In this document: one piece after another, positions 1 through 6,555 of the stretch
Layout: each line of letters opens with the position of its first letter
Numbering within the stretch: the stretch's first letter is position 1
NCBI GenBank assembly: GCA_964439955.1
Contig: CAYTPX010000047.1
Span: forward strand, 1-11,794
DNA from: UBA1794 sp964439955
GTDB taxonomy: Bacteria > Bacteroidota > Bacteroidia > Bacteroidales > Bacteroidaceae
Reading direction: 5' to 3'
DNA: 11,794 nt
Program-made: the position numbers and the translations under genes
The notes under the pieces: generated by a model
What the model was told of the DNA's origin: nothing
Database searches by the model: none
Seen by the model: only the letters and a program-made list of their open reading frames with translations

Positions 1-19
1 CGTGGATATGTTTTTGTCG

Positions 20-39
20 GCCGCTAATTTTACAGCGGC
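20..39 (-). other. Short hairpin spanning the stop codon of the carboxyltransferase gene
   Basis: A perfect 6-base inverted repeat (gccgct at 20-25 and agcggc at 34-39) with an 8-base loop overlaps the stop codon at 30-32. On the minus strand it is followed by an A-rich stretch rather than a T-run, so it is not a convincing intrinsic terminator. It may only be a chance palindrome or part of a 3' end structure. The true terminator probably lies left of the window. Confidence 0.25.
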
Positions 40-1562
40 ATGTTCCCGTGTTTCTTGGGCGGGTTGGTTTGCATCTTGTTGCTAGTCATCTCGAGTGCTT
101 GGATAAGTTTAGCGCGCGTTTGCCGGGGAAGTATGATTTCGTCGATGTAGCCCAGCTCGGCCACCCTGTAAGGGTTGGCGAATTGGGTGCGGTATTCTTC
201 GGCTGCTTTCTTTTTCGTCTCTTCGTCGGCTTTCCTGTAGAGGATGTTGACAGCCCCTTCAGCTCCCATTACGGCGATTTCCGCCGTGGGGTATGCCAAG
301 TTGATGTCCGCTCCCGTCTGTTTGGAGTTCATCACGATGTACGCCCCTCCATAGGCTTTCCGGGTTATGAGGGTGATTTTGGGCACGGTCGCTTCCGCGT
401 AAGCGTAGACAATCTTGGCCCCGTGGCGAATGATGCCGTTGTGTTCCTGTTCCGTACCGGGGAGAAATCCGGGCACATCTTCAAATGTCACGATGGGGAT
501 ATTGAAGCAGTCGCAAAAACGTATGAACCGGGAAATCTTATCGGAAGCGTCGATGTCGAGGACACCGGCAAGGAAAGCCGGCTGGTTGGCCACGATGCCC
601 ACGCTCTTGCCATTGAGCCGCGCGAAGCCTACGATCGCATTCTTGGCGAAATGGGGCATTACTTCAAAGAAGTAGTGGTCGTCGACAACGGGTTCTATGA
701 TGTCTTTCATGTCATACGGCATATTGGGATCGGAGGGCACGACGTTTTGTAATTCCTCTATTTCGCGCTGGGGATTATCGTTGCAGGCAATGGGCTTTGT
801 CTCGTCCATGTTGTTGGAGGGTAGGAAAGAAAGGAGTTCGCGGATGCCCATGAGCAATTCCTCTTCGTTGTTGCAAAGGAAGTGGGTCACTCCGCTTTTG
901 CTGCTGTGAGTGTATGCGCCGCCCAATTCTTCCTTTGTTACGTCCTCGTGCGTTACGGTTTTCACCACATTGGGGCCGGTTACGAACATGTGGCTATTGT
1001 CTTTCACCATAAAGATGAAGTCGGTAAGGGCAGGGGAGTAGCACGCTCCTCCGGCACACGGCCCCATTATGGCTGAGATTTGCGGGATTACGCCGGAAGC
1101 AATGGTGTTTTGGTAGAAAATGGAGGCATATCCGGTAAGGCTTTCCACGCCTTCCTGTATGCGAGCCCCTCCGGAATCGTTCAAGGCTATGATCGGCGCG
1201 CCGTTCTTCAAGGCCAAGGTCTGTACCTTGACAATCTTTTGGGAATTGGCGGCACCGAGCGTGCCGCCATATACCGTGAAGTCGTATGCGTAAACAAAAA
1301 CTTGCCGCCCGTTTATTTTACCGTATCCGGAAACAATCCCGTCGCCGGGGATGTGGTTCTTCTCCATTCCGAAATTCGTGCAACGGTGCTGTACGAATTT
1401 GTCCAGTTCTACGAACGTTCCCTTGTCCAAAAGTTTGTCAATGCGTTCACGTGCGGTGAATTTCCCTTCAGCGTGTTGTTTTTCTATTCGCGCCATCCCT
1501 CCTCCGAGTTCCGCTTCTTTGTCGCGCAACCCGAAGTTTTGGTATTGTTCCTGTGTTTCCAT
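30..1562 (-). CDS. Acyl-CoA carboxylase carboxyltransferase (beta) subunit, propionyl-CoA carboxylase / methylmalonyl-CoA decarboxylase alpha type
   Basis: This 510-residue protein is the carboxyltransferase that moves CO2 from carboxybiotin to an acyl-CoA (or the reverse) in the cytoplasm. It has the two-lobed crotonase-like architecture of the PccB/MmdA family at full length. The N-lobe holds the oxyanion-hole stretch DSGGARIQEG (129-138) and the Gly-rich GPCAGGACYSPAL (167-179). The C-lobe holds VPGFLPGTEQE (363-373), RKAYGGAY (401-408) and the GADINLAYPTAEIAVMGAEGAVNI segment starting at 417. It begins directly after the carrier-protein stop codon (TAA-ATG, no gap), so the two are probably translationally coupled. 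The partner biotin carboxylase upstream favours an ATP-dependent propionyl-CoA (or acetyl-CoA) carboxylase. A Na+-pumping methylmalonyl-CoA decarboxylase would need membrane subunits that are not seen here. Substrate is inferred from family only. Confidence 0.93.
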   Translation of the reverse strand: METQEQYQNFGLRDKEAELGGGMARIEKQHAEGKFTARERIDKLLDKGTFVELDKFVQHRCTNFGMEKNHIPGDGIVSGYGKINGRQVFVYAYDFTVYGGTLGAANSQKIVKVQTLALKNGAPIIALNDSGGARIQEGVESLTGYASIFYQNTIASGVIPQISAIMGPCAGGACYSPALTDFIFMVKDNSHMFVTGPNVVKTVTHEDVTKEELGGAYTHSSKSGVTHFLCNNEEELLMGIRELLSFLPSNNMDETKPIACNDNPQREIEELQNVVPSDPNMPYDMKDIIEPVVDDHYFFEVMPHFAKNAIVGFARLNGKSVGIVANQPAFLAGVLDIDASDKISRFIRFCDCFNIPIVTFEDVPGFLPGTEQEHNGIIRHGAKIVYAYAEATVPKITLITRKAYGGAYIVMNSKQTGADINLAYPTAEIAVMGAEGAVNILYRKADEETKKKAAEEYRTQFANPYRVAELGYIDEIILPRQTRAKLIQALEMTSNKMQTNPPKKHGNMPL

Positions 1563-2087
1563 TTATTTTTCCTTGTTGGCTGTTAAATCAAGTAGGATGA
1601 GTGTTTGGTTGCTGTTCACGGCATCACCTTCGGCAACCAGTATTTCTTTTACGATACAGTTGGAACTTACTTTGTAGTTGCTTTGCATTTTCATCGCTTC
1701 GATTACGATGGCCGTGTCGCCGGCTTGCAACTTGTCGCCCGGTTTGACGGGTATGCTGATTACTTTCCCTGGCATGGGTGAAACAATCTTGTTGTCTTGT
1801 ATCTCGTTGTTGTCCCCGTTTTTTAGGCGGAGGTACTTGGCCGTGGAATCGATGATATCGACGTTGTACGAGGAAAAGAGTGTGTTGACCTTGTATTTCT
1901 TCCCGTTTCCCATGCGGATAAGCTCCGCCGTGTACGAATGCCCTTGGTGGAGTATGGAGCAAAGCCCGTCCTCTACCATCGTTACGTCTATCTCGTAGAC
2001 TTTCCCGTCTATGGAAAGGGTTACGTTATTGGCCTCTTTACTGATTAGTTCTATTTCCGCAGTCCGGTTTCCTATTTTTACTTCCAT
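1563..2087 (-). CDS. Biotin carboxyl carrier protein (biotinyl-domain subunit)
   Basis: A 174-residue carrier that holds covalently bound biotin and shuttles CO2 between the biotin carboxylase and the carboxyltransferase. The C-terminal biotinyl domain (about 99-168) begins with IVSPMPGKV (101-109). It carries the canonical EAMKM motif at 130-134, with Lys133 as the predicted biotinylation site for BirA. Residues 1-90 form a family-typical beta-rich N-terminal part. The usual Ala/Pro-rich linker of E. coli AccB is missing; a short polar stretch (KNGDNNEIQDN, 89-99) stands in its place. The gene lies 21 bases after the biotin carboxylase and abuts the carboxyltransferase, as expected for one multisubunit enzyme. 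It resembles the gamma/biotinyl subunit of acyl-CoA carboxylases and decarboxylases, so the exact enzyme name is less certain than the function. Confidence 0.93.
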   Translation of the reverse strand: MEVKIGNRTAEIELISKEANNVTLSIDGKVYEIDVTMVEDGLCSILHQGHSYTAELIRMGNGKKYKVNTLFSSYNVDIIDSTAKYLRLKNGDNNEIQDNKIVSPMPGKVISIPVKPGDKLQAGDTAIVIEAMKMQSNYKVSSNCIVKEILVAEGDAVNSNQTLILLDLTANKEK

Positions 2088-2108
2088 TCTTCGCTGTGCT
2101 TCTTTTTG

Positions 2109-3623
2109 TTAGATTCTCAGTACCCCTTTGTGCAGGCCGAATTCTTTCCATCGGCTGATAGGGCGGTTGTCGGTGCTATGTTCAGGCAAGTTTTCTTCAA
2201 GGTTCATCAAATAGTCGATATAGGCGGCAATCATGGCGATATTTTCCGTCTCTTCGTCCGATGCGGTAATGCCGTTTTGCAGACGTTCCGCGTTCTTGTT
2301 TATGAATCCTGTGTCGTATTTCCCCTGTACGAAGTCGGGCGTGTCCATTATGCAACGCAGATAGCTGATATTGGTCTTGATCCCCGTGATTTTGTACTCG
2401 TACAAGACACGGCGCATGCGTTCTATTGCGTATTTTCTGGTAACGGCCCATACGATGAGCTTTCCAATCATTGGGTCATAGTGTACAGGGATTTCATATC
2501 CTTTGTATACATAGCTGTCGATTCGCACTCCGATTCCGTTCGGTTCCGTAATCTGGCGGATGATTCCCGGGGAGGGCATAAAGTTGAATTCCGTATCTTC
2601 TGCACAGATACGGCATTCAATGGCATGGCCCCGTTGCTGTACATCGCTTTGTTTCAAGCGCAACGGAAGCCCGTTGGCTATGTTGATTTGTTCTTTCACC
2701 AAGTCTACTCCAAGCACTTCCTCGGTGATCGGGTGTTCGACTTGCAGGCGTGTGTTCATCTCGAGGAAGTAGAAGTCCCGGTTTTTGTCTACTAAAAATT
2801 CGATTGTGCCTGCCCCTATGTAGTTTACAGCCTTGGCTGCGGCCACGGCTTTCTCGCCCATTTCCTGCCGGAGCTGGGGTGTCATGAAAGGCGAGGGGCT
2901 TTCTTCCACGATTTTCTGGTTTCGTCGTTGCACGCTGCATTCGCGTTCGCACAGGTGGATGACGTTTCCTTGTGTATCACCCAGTATCTGAAATTCTATA
3001 TGGTGCGGCTCTTCTATGAATTTCTCTACATATACCGTGTCGTCGCCGAATGAGGAAAGGGATTCACTCTTGGCATTACGGTAGGCTTCTTCTACTTCAT
3101 CCGCGTGGTGGATCAGCCGGATTCCTTTTCCTCCTCCGCCCATTGAGGCTTTCATCATGACCGGAAAACCGATTTGGGCGCATACCTGTTTTGCTTCTTC
3201 CTCGCTCTGAAGCCCCTGTTCCGTGCCGGGAACCACCGGAATGCCTGCAGCAATCATTTTTTTCCGGGCCGATATTTTGTCGCCCATCATGTCCATCGTC
3301 TCAGGGAGTGGGCCAATAAAAATGATTCCCTCTTCTTGGCACCGCCGTGCGAAGAGCGAATTTTCGCTTAAGAAGCCATATCCCGGATGGATTGCGTCTA
3401 CGTCGTGTTCTTTGGCTACCTTGATTATCTTTTCGATATTGAGATAACTGTCTTTGGAAGCTGCGCCGCCAATGCAGTAAGCCTCGTCTGCAAACAAGAC
3501 ATGCTTGGCGGTCCGGTCTGCTTCCGAATAGATGGCGACGGAACTGATCTCCATCTCTTTACAAGAACGTATTACGCGTACGGCAATTTCTCCACGATTT
3601 GCAATTAAAATCTTTTTTATCAT
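2109..3623 (-). CDS. accC: Biotin carboxylase subunit of acyl-CoA carboxylase (ATP-grasp)
   Basis: A 504-residue ATP-grasp enzyme that carboxylates biotin on the carrier protein using ATP and bicarbonate. The N-terminal domain opens with IANRGEIAVRVIRS (7-20). The Gly-rich ATP lid GGGGKGI is at 162-168. Lys116 and Lys159 are present, and Glu276, Glu288, Asn290, Arg292 and Glu296 lie in the NxxFLEMNTRLQVEHPITEE region, matching E. coli AccC numbering. It is about 55 residues longer than E. coli AccC; the C-terminal extension (from about 450) is predicted helical and polar, as in carboxylases of the propionyl-CoA type. The start is preceded by A/T-rich sequence, typical for Bacteroidetes. It is the first gene of the carboxylase operon, with a promoter candidate about 90 bases upstream. 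The symbol reflects the family; a pccA-like or housekeeping accC role cannot be separated here. Confidence 0.94.
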   Translation of the reverse strand: MIKKILIANRGEIAVRVIRSCKEMEISSVAIYSEADRTAKHVLFADEAYCIGGAASKDSYLNIEKIIKVAKEHDVDAIHPGYGFLSENSLFARRCQEEGIIFIGPLPETMDMMGDKISARKKMIAAGIPVVPGTEQGLQSEEEAKQVCAQIGFPVMMKASMGGGGKGIRLIHHADEVEEAYRNAKSESLSSFGDDTVYVEKFIEEPHHIEFQILGDTQGNVIHLCERECSVQRRNQKIVEESPSPFMTPQLRQEMGEKAVAAAKAVNYIGAGTIEFLVDKNRDFYFLEMNTRLQVEHPITEEVLGVDLVKEQINIANGLPLRLKQSDVQQRGHAIECRICAEDTEFNFMPSPGIIRQITEPNGIGVRIDSYVYKGYEIPVHYDPMIGKLIVWAVTRKYAIERMRRVLYEYKITGIKTNISYLRCIMDTPDFVQGKYDTGFINKNAERLQNGITASDEETENIAMIAAYIDYLMNLEENLPEHSTDNRPISRWKEFGLHKGVLRI

Positions 3624-3681
3624 TATTTACGAAGTATGTGTGCACTTGCACGATGATTACTCTGTCGTCTGTCTTATTATG

Positions 3682-3706
3682 AAGGGAATCTTTTCACTCC
3701 CTTTTT
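3682..3706. other. Stem-loop in the 5' leader of the carboxylase operon
   Basis: The arms aaggga (3682-3687) and tccctt (3698-3703) pair perfectly around a 10-base loop and are followed on the plus strand by a T-run (3702-3706). Read on the plus strand this looks like a small intrinsic terminator, but no plus-strand gene ends here. Read on the minus strand it would be a stem-loop very near the 5' end of the carboxylase mRNA, where it could affect stability. Confidence 0.35.
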
Positions 3707-3709
3707 ATA

Positions 3710-3745
3710 GTTAGCGGACAAAGGTAAAGAAATCTTGTTAGCGGA
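3710..3745. repeat. 9-base direct repeat GTTAGCGGA flanking the carboxylase promoter
   Basis: The 9-mer GTTAGCGGA occurs at 3710-3718 and again at 3737-3745, 27 bases apart. The first copy abuts the -7 box and covers the predicted transcription start of the minus-strand operon. The second lies at the edge of the expected -33 region. This placement would suit a regulator binding site. No known operator matched by eye, so the role is inferred. Confidence 0.4.
3719..3726 (-). promoter_or_regulatory. Promoter -7 box for the carboxylase operon
   Basis: The plus-strand CAAAggTA reads TAccTTTG on the minus strand, a full match to the Bacteroidetes -7 element. The predicted start is near 3712, giving a leader of about 90 bases before the biotin carboxylase gene. 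No clear TTTG -33 element is seen at the right spacing, which may mean that the promoter depends on an activator or is weak. Confidence 0.6.
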
Positions 3746-3830
3746 AGCCACGGTATTGGAGCTAAAAAACGTTATATATGCACAGTTTCTGTCCATGATG
3801 CATTTAAAAGCCTATGGCCTTGGGCGCAAA

Positions 3831-3862
3831 TTTCGGCAATTATGGGGGAATTGTTACCTTTG
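3831..3862 (+). promoter_or_regulatory. Promoter candidate facing the biotin operon
   Basis: TAccTTTG at 3855-3862 matches the Bacteroidetes -7 consensus. A TTTC at 3831-3834, 20 bases upstream, can serve as an imperfect -33 element. Transcription would start near 3869, about 440 bases before bioBA. This box lies about 130 bases from the oppositely directed carboxylase -7 box, so the two form a divergent pair. Confidence 0.6.
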
Positions 3863-3868
3863 TCGCCT

Positions 3869-4312
3869 CAAAGTCATGTAGCACGAGGACATGGAATCCC
3901 ACTTCTTAAAACAGAATTCCGTTCGCTTTACCCGATGGAGCCGTAAGCCCTATGCCATATTCCTTTCCCTCAAGGTTTGTGTAACCATAGGCCGTTTGCG
4001 CAAAAGCGTTGCCGATTCCTCCTTGTGCAAGACGGGAAAATTGGGATTATTTCTCTATTGTACCCGGAAAACGCCCATGTGTCCGTTTATGGAAGAGGAA
4101 CGCAATTCCGGCCCTCCACTTCCGTTTCCCATGCAAAAGGCTTTCTGTACAAGCTCATTCCTGCTGCCCATTTCTCAAAAGGTGATAACTTTCGCGGAAG
4201 TGGGACAGGGTATTTTCATGCTGATTGTAGAATCCAAATCCATATTTAGGAAAGGAACGAATGGGAGTGTGCCTCCTTTTCGTTCCTTTCTTGTTTATAC
4301 CTTAAATATAAA
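3869..4312 (+). promoter_or_regulatory. Long untranslated leader (or small RNA) upstream of bioBA
   Basis: This stretch of about 440 bases lies between the plus promoter and the fused bioBA gene. It contains no recognised protein gene. A frame open from ATG 3891 to 4322 (143 codons) runs through it and overlaps the bioBA start by 10 bases, but its Ser/Lys/Phe-rich translation resembles no family I know. No hallmark of TPP or cobalamin riboswitches is seen. It ends in the strong hairpin at 4250-4290. It could be a regulatory leader, an independent RNA ended by that hairpin, or simply a long untranslated region. Confidence 0.35.
4250..4290 (+). terminator. Strong hairpin 22 bases upstream of bioBA, possible attenuator or terminator
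   Basis: Perfect 12-base arms gaaaggaacgaa (4250-4261) and ttcgttcctttc (4279-4290) pair around a 17-base loop. The loop holds an extra ggag/ctcc mini-stem (4264-4267 with 4273-4276). The run after it is T-rich (ttgttt) but interrupted. It lies inside the bioBA leader just before the start codon. It could end transcription of the leader (attenuation or a separate RNA), or occlude or present the bioBA start. Which of these applies cannot be decided from one sequence. Confidence 0.5.
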
Positions 4313-6541
4313 ATGTGTATAGAAGAACTTGAAAGAAGGGTGTGTGCTGGTTATGAGCTTTCTTTTTCCGAGGCATTGGAACTGGTTGCATGCGAGGATA
4401 AGGAAGCACTTTATGCGGCATCCGCACGCATTACCCGGGAGTGCGCTTCCGATTGTTTCGATTTGTGTGCCATAGTGAACGCCAAGTCCGGGCGTTGTCC
4501 GGAAAACTGCAAATGGTGTGCCCAATCCCTGCACCACGATACGCGAGCAGAGCACTATCCTTTGCTCCCGGGTGGGAAGATGTTGAAGGAGGCGCAGTAT
4601 TACGAGGCAAAAGGAGTAAACCGTTTTTCCCTCGTGACCAGTGGCCGCAAATTGTCGCCCGCCGAGTTGGGCGTCTTGTGCGATTCGGTTCGCCATGTTA
4701 TTCGCCGCGAAAGTTCCATTCCTCTCTGCGCTTCCCTGGGTTTGCTTTCGGAGGAAGAGTTGCGCGCCTTGCATGAGGCCGGGATCACCCGCTACCATTG
4801 TAATCTGGAGACCGCCCCTTCCTATTTTCCGCACTTGTGTACGACCCATACCCCGGAGCAGAAACTGGCCACTCTTGAGGCTGCGCGCCGGGTTGGGATG
4901 GAGGTATGCAGTGGCGGCATCATCGGGATGGGCGAAAGTTGGGAGCAACGTGTCGAACTGGCTTTCGCCCTCCGGAAAATCGGGGTCCAATCCATCCCGC
5001 TCAACTTGCTCAATCCGATTCCGGGCACTCCGTTGGAGCATCAGCCCCTGCTTCCTGTGGAAGAAATCTATACCACGATAGCCCTTTTCCGCTTTGTCCA
5101 TCCGAAGGCCTATTTGCGTTTTGCGGGCGGCCGTGCCCGCCTCACGGATGAGGAGGTGGAGAAAGCCATGCGCATCGGCATCAATTCGGCCATTACGGGT
5201 GACATGCTGACGACCACCGGCAATACCGTCGATTCCGATAAGCGGTGTATCCATGCTGCGGGATACCGTCTTTCTACTACCGGGTTCGACCGGATTCACC
5301 TTTGGCATCCTTATACCTCGACCAGTGAGCCGCTTCCCGTTTATCCGGTACGTGCATGCCGGGGCGCGGAGATTGAGTTGGAAGACGGGCGGGTGCTGCT
5401 GGACGGGATGTCTTCCTGGTGGTGTGCTATCCATGGCTATAACCATCCGGCGTTGAATGAGGCCGTCCAGAAGCAGACGGCGCAAATGGCGCATGTCATG
5501 TTTGGCGGCTTAACCCACCGTCCTGCCGTGGAGCTGGGGGAATTGTTGCTCCGCCTGTTGCCCCGCCCCATGCAGAAAATATTTTATGCCGATTCCGGTT
5601 CCGTGGCCGTGGAAGTAGCCTTGAAGATGGCCGTGCAGTATTGGTTTGCAAAAGGACGTGCCGGGAAAACGAATTTCGTGACCATACGACGGGGATACCA
5701 TGGGGACACTTGGAATGCCATGTCCGTATGCGACCCGGTGACGGGCATGCACAACATGTTCGGCCCTGCGCTTCCCGTGCGCCATTTCCTTCCGTCGCCC
5801 GCCTCGCGCTTTGGCGGGGAATGGGACGAAGCGGACATGCTTCCCTTGAAGGCTTGCCTGGAGGAGCATGCCCAGGAGTTGGCCGCCTTGGTTTTGGAGC
5901 CGGTTGTGCAGGGTGCGGGCGGCATGTGGTTTTACCATCCCGAATATCTGCGCCAGGCCGAGGCGTTGTGCCGGCAGTACGATGTCTTGCTGGTTTTCGA
6001 CGAAATCGCCACCGGTTTCGGGCGGACGGGGCGCATGTTTGCCTGTGAACATGCGGGCGTAGTCCCTGACATCATGTGCATCGGCAAGGCCTTGACTGGA
6101 GGATATATGACTTTGAGCGCCGTGGCGGCAACCAATGCCGTGGCCGACACGATTTCTTCCGGCAAGCCGGGCGTGTTCATGCATGGCCCCACGTTCATGG
6201 CCAACCCGCTGGCTTGTGCCGTGGCCTGTGCCTCGTTGCGCCTCTTGCTTGGTGGGGAATGGGCACGGCAGGTGCATGCCATCGAGCAAGGGCTTAGGGC
6301 CGGTCTGGAACCGGCACGGGGGTTGGCGCAGGTGGCCGACGTGCGTGTCTTGGGCGCCATAGGCGTAGTGGAGACGAAGGAGCCGGTGGACATGGCTTTT
6401 GTACAGCGGCGTTTCGTGGAGGAAGGGGTCTGGATTCGTCCTTTCGGCCGTTTGGTCTATGTGATGCCCCCCTATATCGTGACCCCGGAGCAGGTGCGTA
6501 AGCTCACAGGGGCTTTGGTGAAAGTGGTTTCCGAATTATAG
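4313..6541 (+). CDS. bioBA: Bifunctional biotin synthase (BioB) / adenosylmethionine-8-amino-7-oxononanoate aminotransferase (BioA) fusion
   Basis: A 742-residue fusion of two biotin enzymes. Residues 1 to about 318 are biotin synthase, a radical-SAM enzyme inserting sulfur into dethiobiotin. The [4Fe-4S] motif is CPENCKWC (Cys62, Cys66, Cys69). Cys139, Cys199 (VCSGGIIGMGE) and Arg274 (FAGGR) match auxiliary-cluster positions of E. coli BioB (Cys128, Cys188, Arg260). The Cys97 position is Ser106 (RFSLVTSGR), while Cys163 (YHCNLET) replaces the usual His. Residues from about 322 to 742 are BioA, a PLP aminotransferase using SAM as amino donor to turn KAPA into DAPA. It shows WHPYTS (331-336), GMSSWW (365-370), GYHGDT (461-466), DEIATGFGRTG (563-573), the PLP lysine Lys592 in IGKALTGG, HGPTFM (624-629) and WIRPFG (707-712). 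The domains join with almost no linker and no internal start is evident. Lead gene of the operon, preceded by an A/T-rich start region. Confidence 0.95.
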   Translation: MCIEELERRVCAGYELSFSEALELVACEDKEALYAASARITRECASDCFDLCAIVNAKSGRCPENCKWCAQSLHHDTRAEHYPLLPGGKMLKEAQYYEAKGVNRFSLVTSGRKLSPAELGVLCDSVRHVIRRESSIPLCASLGLLSEEELRALHEAGITRYHCNLETAPSYFPHLCTTHTPEQKLATLEAARRVGMEVCSGGIIGMGESWEQRVELAFALRKIGVQSIPLNLLNPIPGTPLEHQPLLPVEEIYTTIALFRFVHPKAYLRFAGGRARLTDEEVEKAMRIGINSAITGDMLTTTGNTVDSDKRCIHAAGYRLSTTGFDRIHLWHPYTSTSEPLPVYPVRACRGAEIELEDGRVLLDGMSSWWCAIHGYNHPALNEAVQKQTAQMAHVMFGGLTHRPAVELGELLLRLLPRPMQKIFYADSGSVAVEVALKMAVQYWFAKGRAGKTNFVTIRRGYHGDTWNAMSVCDPVTGMHNMFGPALPVRHFLPSPASRFGGEWDEADMLPLKACLEEHAQELAALVLEPVVQGAGGMWFYHPEYLRQAEALCRQYDVLLVFDEIATGFGRTGRMFACEHAGVVPDIMCIGKALTGGYMTLSAVAATNAVADTISSGKPGVFMHGPTFMANPLACAVACASLRLLLGGEWARQVHAIEQGLRAGLEPARGLAQVADVRVLGAIGVVETKEPVDMAFVQRRFVEEGVWIRPFGRLVYVMPPYIVTPEQVRKLTGALVKVVSEL

Positions 6542-6555
6542 CTTACGGATTGGCC

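Noticed and set aside
48..752. 234-codon plus-strand open frame opposite the carboxyltransferase
   Set aside because: Shadow of a clear carboxyltransferase gene on the minus strand; no family resemblance in the translation.
3727..3862. BirA-like operator (TTGTTAAC half-sites) between the divergent promoters
   Set aside because: TTGTTA occurs at 3735 and 3851, but as direct copies over 110 bases apart with no inverted partner at the 15-16 base spacing of a BirA site.
3869..4312. Known riboswitch or housekeeping RNA (TPP, cobalamin, tmRNA, RNase P) in the bioBA leader
   Set aside because: None of the conserved core sequences that I know for these classes could be found by eye.
4295..5494. 399-codon minus-strand open frame across the BioB domain
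   Set aside because: Antisense shadow of bioBA; no domain is recognisable and the sense strand has unmistakable BioB motifs.
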